Shown: in pieces, positions 15,348 through 25,700 of the stretch
Layout of the letters: each line of letters starts with the position of its first letter
Position numbering within the stretch: the stretch's first letter is position 1
Assembly (NCBI GenBank): GCA_019310525.1
Contig: JAFDEE010000020.1
Span: 1-40,076, forward strand
Reading direction: 5' to 3'
Length of the DNA: 40,076 nucleotides
Source: Deltaproteobacteria bacterium
GTDB taxonomy: Bacteria > Desulfobacterota > DSM-4660 > Desulfatiglandales > HGW-15
Position numbers and translations under genes: made by a program
The notes under the pieces: generated by a model
The model's database searches: none
Told to the model about the DNA's origin: nothing
What the model saw: only the letters and a program-made list of their open reading frames with translations

Positions 15348-18059
15348 TTAACTTTTTTGAGAGCCGTCAAGGAGGATATCGAGGCTCTGGCCGGAGGAAA
15401 TCACTTCCAAGAGGGCCGAGCGGATTTCCTCCACCCTCTCCTTCTCGGTCAGCTTTCTTCCCTCTTGGTCCCTCACGTAGAAGATGTCCGCCACCTGGTC
15501 CACCTTGGTCGCAACCTTGGCGATACGGATGGTGATGCCTAATTCAAAGAGCCTCCTCGTGATGTCATGGAGAAGGCCGATCCGGTCGTCGGCGAAGACC
15601 TCGATCAACGTGAAGAAGTCCGAGGCCTCGTTATCGATGATGACCTGGGGTTTCTTGAGGGAGGTCCGGGGGGAGCGGAGAAATGAAGAACGCCCCTTTT
15701 CCTTGAGGCGCTCGGAAAGGTGGAGGCGGCCTTCAAAGGTTTCCTTGAGGTCCCGTCTCACCCTTTCCCAGGCCTGGGTCTGGCGCAGGGGATCGAGGGG
15801 CGGGGTGACACGGAAGATGTCGACCGCAGTACCGTCCTCCCAGGTGTAGATGTGGGCGCTCAGGATGTTGATGCCGTTCAGAGCGAGCACCCCCGCGATA
15901 TCGGAAAAAAGACCGGGGCGGTCCATGGCCAGCACGGTCACCTCCCAGGCCCCCTCGGAGCGTTCCTCCCTGGCCTCAAGGCTGAATCGGCCGGGATCCT
16001 TTTTCTCGAAGGGCCAGCCCGCGTCCAGGAGCAGGTTGATGTGGTGAGCGATTGTGGAAGGAGAAATATCAAGACAATAACGCAGGGAGAGGGAGTCAAG
16101 GGTCCGGTCCAGGTCATGGGGTTCCATCCGTTCGGCCAGGAGGTGACGGAGCTCGCCCAGGGTCTCCTTCGTTTTCATGTCGGCCACCGGGGTGGCGAGT
16201 TCTCCTTTTTCAAGGACATGAAGAAGTCTGAAAAACAATTCCTGTACGAGGTTTGCGATCCACTCGTTCCACGCCCTGGGGCCGGTGGCCTTTGAATCGG
16301 CCCAAGTCAGCAGATAGAGCATCTTCAAGCGGGGGATCGTCCCGATAATCCTGGCGCAGCTTACGATGGCCTTCTCGTCGTTGAGATCCCTTCTCGTGGC
16401 CGTCTTGGCCAGCAGCAGATGATTTCGGATCAGGAAGAGGATGTCCTTCTGCTTGTTCTTGTCGTACCCTAAGCGGTCCAGGATTCGGGCCGCGATCCCG
16501 GCCCCGGCGACGGAATGGTCCCGCCTGCCTTTCCCGATATCATGGAGAAGGGCCGCGAGATAGAGAGGCACCGGATCGTTTAGGTCCGACAGGATATCGG
16601 GAAGCAGGAGTTCCCCTTCGGCGGCTACTTCTTTGATCTTCCTGAAGGTTTGAAGGGCATGCCTTCCAACGGGATAGACGTGGTAGTTATCGAACTGGAT
16701 GTGGTCTCTGATTTCCCGGAACTCGGGGATTAATGCCTCCAGGAACCCGGTCTCCAGCATCTGGTCCAGGGTCTCGAAGGCCCCCTCCTGTTCGAGCAGG
16801 CCGAGGAAGAGGCTTCCGGTCTCGGCCGATGTCCTGAAGGGCTCATCCACGAGGTGGATAAATTCTTTCACAAGGCGTTTGGCATCAAGTGAGAGGGGAG
16901 TTCCCAGACGTGCGGCGGCCTCGAAAATTTCCAGTAGAAGAATGGGGTCGGCAGGTATGGCTGTAGCCGAATCAAAGGCTACTTCACCGTGGTGAAGGTG
17001 GATGCCGGGTGAGATCTCTCTTGGCCGCTCCTTCCCCCTCGATCGTCTGGTCTGCTCCGTAAGGTGGCTGTCCAGGAAGGACCGGTGGAAGGACTTGAGG
17101 GCCGCCATAGAGGCATGGAGCCTGCCGAGGAAGGCCTCCACGGGAAGAAGCCTGCGGGTCCCCCGGAAATCCATCACCCCGGCGATGCGGGGTTGGTATT
17201 CAAAGTGAAGCCGGTCGTTTTTTCTCCTGGAAAGACGGTGAAGGTGGTTTCGAACCAGCCAAATGAAACGGAGACAGCCCAGGAGTTCCCGGTATTCGAT
17301 GTGGGACAGGATCCCGGAATATTCGAGATCCCTGGGATCCTTCGCGTCAAAAAAGAACTTGGCCAGCCATAACATGGCATGGTAGTCCCTCAAACCTCCT
17401 GTTCCATATTTCAGGTTGGGTTCGAGCAGATAGCTGGCATCCCCGAACTCGGCCATCCGTTTGTGGGTCTCCGCTGCCAACCACCTTGAAAAAGCCGAGG
17501 CCTGCCGTTTGATGACCTTGTTCCGGAACTCCTCCATGAGAGAGAGGAACAATGGGAAATCTCCGCAGACAAAGCGGCCGTCGATCAGGGAAGTCAGGAC
17601 GGTGAAGTCCTCCCTGGCAAGGGAAAGGCAATCCTTGATGGTCCTGAAGGCGTACCCGATTTCAAGGCCCAGGTCCCAAAGGGGATAAAGCAATCTTTCA
17701 GAGAGTGCTGAGGCCGCCTGGGGTACCCGATCCTTGAAAAGAACCATGACGTCGATGTCGGAGTGGTAGCAGAGTTCCCGTCGTCCATAACCCCCAAGGG
17801 CCACCAGGGCGAATGAATGTCTTTTGTGCAAGGGACCCTGGGATTCTTCCTCAAGGCTTTTTCGAAAGTACTCGTCCACGATCTCCGTGTAGTATTCAAG
17901 GAAGTCCCATGAAACATCACCTCTGGAGAACCGCAGGAAAAGTTCTTCTCTGGATTGAGCGAATTCTTTCATCGGAGGTAATAAATTCCTTTTTTGTTCC
18001 CGGGAAAGGGAGGGGTCAGGAGGCCTGCAGGAAAGATCATATTTGGATCTATCCTGCAT
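15348..18059 (-). CDS. glnD: PII uridylyltransferase/uridylyl-removing enzyme GlnD (copy 1)
   Basis: A bifunctional nitrogen sensor that uridylylates PII when glutamine is low and removes the group when it is high. It has 903 residues, close to the usual 850-950. Domains in order are: a nucleotidyltransferase with GGYGRRELCYHSDIDVMV (catalytic Asp pair near 101 and 103); the helical linker; an HD hydrolase domain with LLHDIGKGRRDH; and two ACT domains near the end (VTVLAMDRPGLFSDIAGVL and VFADDRIGLLHDITRRL). Key residues of both activities are present. The start is uncertain: ATG 18059 has only weak ribosome-binding sequence, and ATG 17972 (29 codons in) is an alternative. It is divergent from glnB. 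Confidence 0.93.
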   Translation of the reverse strand: MQDRSKYDLSCRPPDPSLSREQKRNLLPPMKEFAQSREELFLRFSRGDVSWDFLEYYTEIVDEYFRKSLEEESQGPLHKRHSFALVALGGYGRRELCYHSDIDVMVLFKDRVPQAASALSERLLYPLWDLGLEIGYAFRTIKDCLSLAREDFTVLTSLIDGRFVCGDFPLFLSLMEEFRNKVIKRQASAFSRWLAAETHKRMAEFGDASYLLEPNLKYGTGGLRDYHAMLWLAKFFFDAKDPRDLEYSGILSHIEYRELLGCLRFIWLVRNHLHRLSRRKNDRLHFEYQPRIAGVMDFRGTRRLLPVEAFLGRLHASMAALKSFHRSFLDSHLTEQTRRSRGKERPREISPGIHLHHGEVAFDSATAIPADPILLLEIFEAAARLGTPLSLDAKRLVKEFIHLVDEPFRTSAETGSLFLGLLEQEGAFETLDQMLETGFLEALIPEFREIRDHIQFDNYHVYPVGRHALQTFRKIKEVAAEGELLLPDILSDLNDPVPLYLAALLHDIGKGRRDHSVAGAGIAARILDRLGYDKNKQKDILFLIRNHLLLAKTATRRDLNDEKAIVSCARIIGTIPRLKMLYLLTWADSKATGPRAWNEWIANLVQELFFRLLHVLEKGELATPVADMKTKETLGELRHLLAERMEPHDLDRTLDSLSLRYCLDISPSTIAHHINLLLDAGWPFEKKDPGRFSLEAREERSEGAWEVTVLAMDRPGLFSDIAGVLALNGINILSAHIYTWEDGTAVDIFRVTPPLDPLRQTQAWERVRRDLKETFEGRLHLSERLKEKGRSSFLRSPRTSLKKPQVIIDNEASDFFTLIEVFADDRIGLLHDITRRLFELGITIRIAKVATKVDQVADIFYVRDQEGRKLTEKERVEEIRSALLEVISSGQSLDILLDGSQKS

Positions 18060-18065
18060 TGCAAG

Positions 18066-18104
18066 CGCTCTTAAGAGCGGAGAATGTCTAAAAAGTCAAT
18101 TGAC
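18066..18104. promoter_or_regulatory. Two perfect palindromes between divergent glnD and glnB
   Basis: CGCTCTTAAGAGCG at 18066-18079 and GTCAATTGAC at 18095-18104 are exact dyads. The second includes the -35 hexamer of the glnB promoter and, read on the other strand, a TTGACT that could serve glnD. They are candidate operator sites, but no known nitrogen-regulator consensus was recognised in them. Confidence 0.35.
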
Positions 18105-18129
18105 AACCCGCTGACCGCCGATTTAGTAT
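18100..18129 (+). promoter_or_regulatory. sigma70-type promoter of glnB
   Basis: Consensus TTGACA at 18100-18105 with an 18-base spacer to TAGTAT at 18124-18129, about 95 bases before the glnB start. No clear sigma54 -24/-12 element was seen. Confidence 0.5.
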
Positions 18130-18194
18130 CATTTTTTCAATTCTGCGGGAACCGGCACGGATGAAAAGGGAGCGTGGCGGGGAAGAGATGATGA

Positions 18195-18569
<375 letters not shown>

Positions 18570-18578
18570 GCCGGAATT

Positions 18579-21200
18579 TTGAAAACCACGGCCCGGATCA
18601 TCCAGGAATTCCTTGATTCGAAAGAGCCCCTCGTCCAGGAAAACCTCAAGAGTGACTCCGGATTCCACACGACACGCAAATATACGGGTCTTGTCGACGG
18701 CCTGATATCGGCCCTCATGGCTGCCGAGATACCGGACCCGGACGGGAGGAAATCCCTCGAAGGACAGATGACCCTTGTGGCCCTGGGCAGCTACGGGAGG
18801 CGGGAACTCTGTTTTGCTTCCGACGTGGATCTTTTGATCCTTTACCAGGGCGGGCTCTCCGAGGGGGTGGGCCAATTTGTCCCCCGTATTCTCTACCCCC
18901 TCTGGGATGCAAGACTGGAGGTCGGCCACAGCGTGCTGACGGTGGAGGAGGGGGTCCGGCTGGCCCTGGAGGACTTCAGGAGTTTGACCTCCCTGATGGA
19001 CGGACGCTTCGTGCTGGGTTCCTGGTCCCTTTACCAGCGTTTCCGAAGGTCTCTGTGGTCGGTGCTGAAGGGGGAGAGGGAGAGGCTCCTGGGTCATTTT
19101 TTATTGGCCAAGGAGGTCAGGGAGCGCAGATTCGGCAGACAGGGCTATTTCGCGGAACCGGACCTGAAGGAAGGGCTCGGGGGGATCCGCGATCTTCACT
19201 TCATGGCCTGGATGGCCAAGCTTTACTTCCGTTGCGGGCGTTTGAGCCGGATCCGCCGTTATGAACCCTTCTCCCATTTCGATACCAACCGGTTGAACCA
19301 TTCCAAAGGCTTCCTTTTCAAAGTCAGGAACCACCTCCACATATTGGCCAAGAGGAAAGAGGACCGTCTGATGGGCATGTACCAGGAAGAACTGGCGCGG
19401 GACCTTGGGTTCCGTGACGGGTCCCATGTCTCTGCGGCGGAGAAATTCATGCGGCGTCTCTACATGCACCTGAATCGGGTGAAGTACGGGGCGGAGGAAT
19501 TCCATACCAAGGCCCTGGACCTCCTGGATCCCTCCCGGGGTAAAGGGCCCCCGCCGCAGGACCTCCACCCGGAATTCAGCGTCCACGGGGGAAACCTCGT
19601 GCTCAGGACCGGGAGCCTGCTGGAAAAATCTCCCCTTGTACTCCTCGAGGGTTTCAGTGAGGCCAATCGGCGGGGACTGTTCCTTGGATCAGGCTTTATC
19701 TGGGAGTCCAGGAAACGCCTGGCGCAATTGGGTAAGGGCCTGCTTCGGGTTCCGGGTGCAAGGGAGGCCTTCCTGGATCTCGTCATGCACCCCGAGAACC
19801 CGAAGATTCTTCGCCTGGCGCTTGAAATCGGTCTCATCGGTCTTTTCATCCCGGAGTTCAAGAGGATTCGAAACCTGGCCCTTTTCAGTTATTACCACCA
19901 GGAGACCGTTGATATCCATTCCCTCAAGACGGTCGAAACCATCCGGGACCTCTCAAAGGGTCTTTTCGACGACAAGTGGCCGGTCCTGAGAGAGGTCTTC
20001 GAAGAGACCGAACATCCCGAGTGGCTTTTCCTCGCCGCACTGCTCCACGATATCGGAAAAGGCTACCGGGGAGATCATGCAGGAAAGGGAGCGGAATTGA
20101 TCCCCCGGATCCTGGAGAGGCTGGGCCTTGAGGGATCGGCCCTTGAGATGGTTCCCTTTTTGGTGGAGCATCACTTGCTCTTGGCCAGGATCGCCCAGAG
20201 AAGGGACCTCAACGAGGAGAAGACCTGCGAACAGGTCGCCCAGGTCGTTCGGGATCCTGAAACCCTCCGAATGCTCTTTATCCTTACGGCTGCCGACACC
20301 CTTTGCAGTGGAGCGGCCCCGAACAGAGGTTGGAGACTCATGCTCCTCCAGGAATTGTATTTCAAGGTGCGGCATATCCTGGAAGGAGACGTGGTGGCCA
20401 CCCCGAGTGCAACCGAGCGGGTCAAGGAGGTGACCGACTGGTTGAACCGGACCCTCAGACCCCATTTCCTGAAGAAAGACATCCTTGCCCTGGTCGAGCA
20501 GGTGCCCACCCGTTATCTCCTGGAGACCAGCCTGGAGGACATATCCCGGCACTTTCGACTCGCCCTTGCCGTGAACGGCGGGAAACTGGCCTGGATCCTT
20601 CAGAAGTTGAAGCACGTACCGGTCACCCGGATCATCCTCCGGACCACGGATCGTCCCGGACTCTTCAGCAAAATGGTGGGGGTTTTCACCCTGAACAATA
20701 TCGAGGTGCTCTCCGCCAAGATCTGCACCGTCAAGAACGGCCTCGCCCTTGACATCTATGAAGTGTCCAATCCCAGGGATCCATTAAGGGAGGAAGAGAC
20801 CTGGAAAAGGCTCCGGGAGGAGGCGATAGCGGCCATGGAAGACAGGCTGTCCCTGGAGACCCTGATCGCCGCAAAAAAGCGAAGGAGAGTACCATCGCCC
20901 GGGCCGGTGATTCCTGGTTTGAGCGAGAAGGTCAGGATGGACAACACCGCCTCCGACTTCTATACGATCCTCGAGGTGAGCGCGCGGAATCGTTTCGGCT
21001 TCCTCTACAGCCTCTCCAGGACGATACGATCCCTGGGCCTGGACATACGGTTCGCACGGGTGGACAGCGACAAGACCAGAATAACAGGGGTCTTCTACGT
21101 TTGCGGCGCCGGGGGGAGGAAGGTCACGGACCGGGAGTCCCTGGATACCGTCAAGCGGGAAATCCTGAAGACGCTGGGTAGCAATGGGGAGTCCTGGTAA
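18579..21200 (+). CDS. Second GlnD-like PII uridylyltransferase, co-transcribed with PII
   Basis: A second full-length GlnD-type protein of 873 residues with the same architecture as the divergent copy. The nucleotidyltransferase motif is GSYGRRELCFASDVDLLILY (Asp pair near 82 and 84). The HD domain is seen as LLHDIGKGYRGDHAGKG, and the ACT domains as LRTTDRPGLFSKMVGVF and VSARNRFGFLYSLSRTI. Residues needed for both activities appear intact, so this is not an obvious pseudogene. The apparent start is TTG 18579 with GGAA before it, nine bases after the PII stop, which indicates one transcript with glnB. The sequence is clearly diverged from copy 1, which suggests an old duplication or a specialised partner. 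Division of labour between the copies is unknown. Confidence 0.9.
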   Translation: MKTTARIIQEFLDSKEPLVQENLKSDSGFHTTRKYTGLVDGLISALMAAEIPDPDGRKSLEGQMTLVALGSYGRRELCFASDVDLLILYQGGLSEGVGQFVPRILYPLWDARLEVGHSVLTVEEGVRLALEDFRSLTSLMDGRFVLGSWSLYQRFRRSLWSVLKGERERLLGHFLLAKEVRERRFGRQGYFAEPDLKEGLGGIRDLHFMAWMAKLYFRCGRLSRIRRYEPFSHFDTNRLNHSKGFLFKVRNHLHILAKRKEDRLMGMYQEELARDLGFRDGSHVSAAEKFMRRLYMHLNRVKYGAEEFHTKALDLLDPSRGKGPPPQDLHPEFSVHGGNLVLRTGSLLEKSPLVLLEGFSEANRRGLFLGSGFIWESRKRLAQLGKGLLRVPGAREAFLDLVMHPENPKILRLALEIGLIGLFIPEFKRIRNLALFSYYHQETVDIHSLKTVETIRDLSKGLFDDKWPVLREVFEETEHPEWLFLAALLHDIGKGYRGDHAGKGAELIPRILERLGLEGSALEMVPFLVEHHLLLARIAQRRDLNEEKTCEQVAQVVRDPETLRMLFILTAADTLCSGAAPNRGWRLMLLQELYFKVRHILEGDVVATPSATERVKEVTDWLNRTLRPHFLKKDILALVEQVPTRYLLETSLEDISRHFRLALAVNGGKLAWILQKLKHVPVTRIILRTTDRPGLFSKMVGVFTLNNIEVLSAKICTVKNGLALDIYEVSNPRDPLREEETWKRLREEAIAAMEDRLSLETLIAAKKRRRVPSPGPVIPGLSEKVRMDNTASDFYTILEVSARNRFGFLYSLSRTIRSLGLDIRFARVDSDKTRITGVFYVCGAGGRKVTDRESLDTVKREILKTLGSNGESW

Positions 21201-21253
21201 TAGCCTGATTTTCCATTGCCTCAACATTACTCGCTACGTTTTTCTATAAACTG

Positions 21254-21973
21254 TTAGAGGTCCTGGGAGATGATGATGGCCTCGGCAATCTCCCGCATGG
21301 ACTTGCGGGTGTCCATGCTCTTTTTCTGGATCCACCGGAAGGCCTTGTCGGCGGGAATATTCTTCTTGACCATGAGGATTTCCTTCGCCCTTTCGATTTT
21401 TTTGCGGGTGATCAATTCCTCTTCGATGACCTTGGTCTTGACGAGTAGACGGGTGTTTTCTATAGCGATGGCCGCCTGGTTGGCCACCGTGGTGATGAGG
21501 TGGATCTCGGTCTCGGAAAAATCGTGGGGTTCTGCGGTGAAGCAGTTGAGTACCCCTATGACCCCTTGTTCTTTCACCCTCAGGGGGACACTCAACATGG
21601 AGACCAGTCCCAGTTTCTTCGCCATGTCCTTTTCCTTGAAGAGGGGCTCTTCCAGGACGTTCTTGAGAACGAGGGGCTTGTTGTGGGTGGCCACGTAACC
21701 CACTACTCCCTCGTTCATGTTGAGGGAGCGGTCCTTGACGTACTCAGGGTCAAGGGCCTGAGTCGCCTTTAGGCGGATCTTCTTGGGAGTCTCGGTTTCC
21801 TCGATGAGCCACAAGGAGCAGATTTCCACACCCGTCACCTTGGCCGTGACCATGACAATGAGCTTCAGGATATCCTCCAGGTAGAGATCGGAGGTAATGG
21901 CCTGGCTGATGTCCATGAGGGCCTTGACGTATTTTTCGTAACTGCTGGGCGTTATCTTCTCCATTGTGAGCAC
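21254..21973 (-). CDS. GAF-ANTAR domain RNA-binding antiterminator
   Basis: A 239-residue regulator. Residues about 16-175 form a GAF sensory domain (ILKLIVMVTAKVTGVEICSLWLI, then MLSVPLRVKEQGVIGVLNCF). Residues about 185-236 form an ANTAR domain (ITRKKIERAKEILMVKKN, IPADKAFRWIQKKSMDTR, SMREIAEAI). ANTAR proteins bind paired hexaloop hairpins in nascent mRNA and prevent termination, often of nitrogen genes. Its position beside glnB/glnD and in line with asnB suggests nitrogen-linked control, but no dual-hexaloop target was identified in the window. The start is either GTG 21973 or ATG 21964. It lies last in the asnB-side run and converges with the second glnD-like gene. Confidence 0.88.
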   Translation of the reverse strand: MLTMEKITPSSYEKYVKALMDISQAITSDLYLEDILKLIVMVTAKVTGVEICSLWLIEETETPKKIRLKATQALDPEYVKDRSLNMNEGVVGYVATHNKPLVLKNVLEEPLFKEKDMAKKLGLVSMLSVPLRVKEQGVIGVLNCFTAEPHDFSETEIHLITTVANQAAIAIENTRLLVKTKVIEEELITRKKIERAKEILMVKKNIPADKAFRWIQKKSMDTRKSMREIAEAIIISQDL

Positions 21974-22020
21974 CGGCTCCCCGCGAGTAAAGAAAGTGCC
22001 GGGTGAAGGAGGCTACAGGG

Positions 22021-22569
22021 CTACTTCAGGGATTTTTTCCATTCCTTTGCGAATATCTCGGCAACCTTGCCGATTTGTCCGGGATCGATATTCATGGCCT
22101 TGGCCACTTCGCTGTACAGGGCCTTTCGGTCCTGGTTTTCAGCATTCACCAGGCTCTTCAGATCCCTCTTCTCCTTCAGGCCGAGCCCCTCCAGGCTTCC
22201 CAGGGAAACGTATCCGTCGTCTCCCTCCTTGAGCATACCCTTGGCGTAGTAAGGTTTCATCCGGTTGAAGCGTTTCTTCATCTTTTCCTTGAGAGCCCGA
22301 ATGGTGGGATTGGAGACCGCCGTCACTTCACCGGCCCAGGCTTTGGGGGCTGCGAAGGCCAAAAGGTTTTGGAGCAGACGGGAACTCTTGTCATCTTGTT
22401 GGGGCGCCTTCTCTTCTCCTACGCCCTTTCCACGGATGTCGTGGACGATTTCTCCTGCAACGGAACGGACTTCTTCCGCCGGAAAATAGATGTTGATGGT
22501 CACGCAGGCAAAAAGAAAGACCAGGGAACAACCGAATCCGACCCACAGGGTTTTTCTCAAACCTCTCAT
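22021..22569 (-). CDS. YdbL/DUF1318-family lipoprotein
   Basis: A 182-residue envelope protein. The N-terminus is a lipoprotein signal with lipobox LFAC (hydrophobic VGFGCSLVFLFAC). It is followed at once by VTINIYFPAEEV, a beta-strand-like segment that resembles the INxYFPA motif of small YnbE-type lipoproteins. The C-terminal half has the DUF1318 pattern: repeated K/R-rich helices, DDGYVSLGSLEGL, and the end region with AENQDRKALY. ATG 22569 was chosen because AAAGGAGGTCACC precedes it. It lies downstream of the ydbH-like gene, as in the E. coli ydbH-ynbE-ydbL cluster. Here the lipidated strand and the DUF1318 domain sit in one chain. Confidence 0.8.
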   Translation of the reverse strand: MRGLRKTLWVGFGCSLVFLFACVTINIYFPAEEVRSVAGEIVHDIRGKGVGEEKAPQQDDKSSRLLQNLLAFAAPKAWAGEVTAVSNPTIRALKEKMKKRFNRMKPYYAKGMLKEGDDGYVSLGSLEGLGLKEKRDLKSLVNAENQDRKALYSEVAKAMNIDPGQIGKVAEIFAKEWKKSLK

Positions 22570-22762
22570 GGTGACCTCCTTTGTGAAGCTTCTGGCAACG
22601 GGACTTCGCACCTCCCCGCTTTGACCGGGCGACCCGAGGGGCTTTCAGCATCTTCGTTCGCCTTCGCCGGGGTACCCTGTAGCTTGTGCTACCGGGAGGA
22701 ATGGCCAGGTGAGTTCCGTCGCAATTCCGCTCACCATACCCCGCTGCTGGCAGCGGGGAGCT
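22570..22762 (-). other. Hairpin-rich spacer between the ydbH-like and ydbL-like genes
   Basis: Read on the minus strand this 193-base spacer begins with a perfect hairpin (CCCCGCTGC/GCAGCGGGG, 22758-22739). It continues with GGTGAG/CTCACC arms, a small GTAGC/GCTAC hairpin and a CGGG/CCCG hairpin, and ends at the Shine-Dalgarno of the next gene. No frame in it encodes a YnbE-like lipoprotein. The first hairpin has no T-tract, so it is not a clear terminator. It may be an mRNA-stabilising or processing element, or a REP-like/IS-derived insertion. I do not recognise the family. Confidence 0.5.
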
Positions 22763-25700
22763 TCATCGGATCACCGGGCCTTTCCTCGATTTCATAATCC
22801 TCTTGATTCTTTCCATCATATCCTTGAAACGGATACGATTATCGGGATTTTGATTTACAACATTTACCCCTGAAAAGCCACCTCTTTTTACCAGGTATTC
22901 CCGGCCCTTCTCCTTGATGGTTCCGTTCACTCTGAAAACGTCGTTTTTCAGTGAAGCCCTGATCCCGATCTTTTTATAAGGAAACTCCTTGAAAAAGCTC
23001 GTAAATACTCCGGCAAGTCCCATGAAGGGACTCCTTCCTCCACCGATCTCGGCGATGTTTTCAACCGCCTTCACGCTGATCTTCTGGGGGACACCCGGGC
23101 GCTTGATCGTTTCGAGCTCCAGTTCGAAGCGCTGGGGCTGGCCGAAGGCGATCTCCAGGTCCTTGATGGATCCCCTCAGGATCCCCTCGATCTTTCCGAA
23201 GCTCGTACCCCGGGTCAAATCGCCCAAATGGAGGTCGTCCCACTCCGCATCGGCCCGGAAAAGGGGAGTCGGGGTCCCGATACCGGAGACCCCGAGATTC
23301 GAGATATGCACCGTGCCGCCGAAGACATCGGCCCTGACTTCTCCCCGGGTGGTGATGGAATCACCTGAAAGGAGTATGGGGTCCAGCCGGGCCCTTGCAG
23401 ATCCCCTTGTTTCCTCGGGCCAGATCCTGGAGAGGATCGGATCCAGTGCGATGTTTTCAAAGGTGAGGCTCGTTTCCAGAACAGGCCGCGAGGTAAAGAG
23501 ACGGCGGCAGAGCAGGGGACCGATCTCAACCTCTCCCCCGGGGACCGCGATGGAAAAGGGGCGTTGCACGGCAAGTCGGTTGGGGTGGGCGGCCAGGGCC
23601 AGGTCCAGGGGTTGTTCCGGGAGAAGGGGAAGGGAGAGGGATTGAATCCGGCACCTCCCGGAAAGGGGTTCTTCTCCTGAGTCCGCTGAGTCCCACCGGC
23701 CCCAGAGGGGAAGGTCGAGGTCGAGACCCGAAATTTCGATATCCCTCTCCTTCAGGGTGAGACTTCCCCGGTGCCAGCCTATTCGCCCCTTGATTTCCCG
23801 CAGTCCCTCCCGGAAGGACAGGTCCATATCTCCGGAGAGGTCCCCTGAAACCTTCAGAGTAGAGAGCAGGGGATGGGCCGCCCCGAAGGGATCGGCCACG
23901 AGGTCACGGAAGACAGGTTGAAGCGGGGTCTTGGAGATCCGGAGGTTCAGGTGTCCCGCGGTAGAGGGGGGCCTTCCCCGGAGCTTACCCGTGATCTTTA
24001 TTCCCAGTAGACCCTTCAACTCCAGATCGAGACCCTGGAGGTCTAGTTTTTCCATGGGTACTTCGTAGGCGCCCCGGCACCGGGCCTCAAAGGGGTTTCG
24101 GCCTAGATTGAAATAAAAGGGTTCGATCAGGCATTCTCCCTCTGTTACGGCCAGCGTGGTCTCCCACTGGATACCGGAAAGATCGGGACGGATCCTGCCT
24201 GTGAGGGTGAGATCCATTAAAAGCCCTTCCCCGGCGGCGGAGCCATCGGGATTCTCGGCGGCCAATCCCCGGAGCCCGATTCGGGCACCGGCGGACCACT
24301 CCCCATCGGCCCCACGGGCAAGGGAGAGATCCAAACGGTCCTTAGCCTCCAGTCTCCACCCCGCGGGAAGCAGGGCAAGCTCCCGGAGAGTCCCCAGCAG
24401 ACCTGTTTCCTCCCCTTTTAATGTCAGATGAAATCGATCTTTTTCGGATGTGAAGTCCAGGGAGAGGTTGTGAAAGAGGGAGGAGCGAAGGGTGGCACCG
24501 GGAATGCGCACTTCCATTTTATGGGTATTGAGGTCGGCCTCGGGAACATTGAGCACAAGGTCCGATACAGGGACAGCGGTTCCTGCAACCTCCATGGAGA
24601 CCCGGGGCGAGTGAAGATGTAGTTTCTTGATCCTGAGACGGGGCGTTTCCCACCAGAAGGACAAGCCGCAAGAGATTCCTTCGGCCCGGACGGGCATCCC
24701 GGAAAGCCGTGCGCCTTGGATTTCAAGCCGTCCCCCGGCCTCCAATCCGGGGAATCGTCCCTTGGCCCTCAGGCGGGAGGTGATCTCACCTGCTACGCCC
24801 CGGGTGCCGTAACGGAAAGAGAAGGGGTTTTTTTGAAGTAAGATCGCGAGGTCGTATGTCGTTTGCCAGGTTTCCCCGTTCCGCAGACCTCGAAGTTCAC
24901 CCTTGAAGGTGACGGTTCCGGAGAGGTTCACCGCTGAGTCTTTCCCCATGAGCCCCGGCGGCAGTAAGCGCAGAAGTCTTTCCGGATGAAGCCTCCCCTG
25001 CCGGATCCGGAACCATAGTTCCGTTCCGGGACCGGGGGAGGTCCGCATGTCCCCTTCAAGGGAGACTATTCCCGGAAACGCTACTGAAAGGGGGGAGAGG
25101 TCCGCGGAAAAATTTTCGAGATTGAGGGTCCCCTGGGTCCCGACCTGGAAGTCCAGGGGAGAAGCGGGATGGGGGATGGTGCCATCTGGCGGAATGAGCT
25201 TTCCCTTGAGATCAAAGGTGATGAACTTGAGGACCTTCTTCCCGGCAAGGTAGGTCAGCCCGGCATCGCATTGGAGGGCGGTGGTCTTGAAGGAGGACGC
25301 CTGAATGGTGCCCCCGCGAAATCTAAGTTTACAGGGAATCTCGGGATCCTTGAGAGAGAGGACCCGTTCCGCCGTAAGCTTCAAATTTTCGGAATAAAAG
25401 CGGATTCGGCGTGATGGGATCTCAAGGGCGGTGGCGAAGGAGACTTGCACGCCATCGGGGCGGGTGAGACCTCCACGGATATCGGACAAGGTGACCACCA
25501 GGTCTTCCATGTGTCCTGACACCTTTCCATTCGAAAGATCAGCCGATTGAAGCTCGATTTCGGAAAAGAGAAGGTAGTTAACCGCTGTTTTCAAAATCCC
25601 CGGGAAAGTACCTTCGGCCGGAGCCTCAGGGGCGGCATTGGAAGGGAGGGTAAGTTCCCGTGTGAAGGAGAGGACCGGGTCCTGGATGTGGAGGTCCCGG

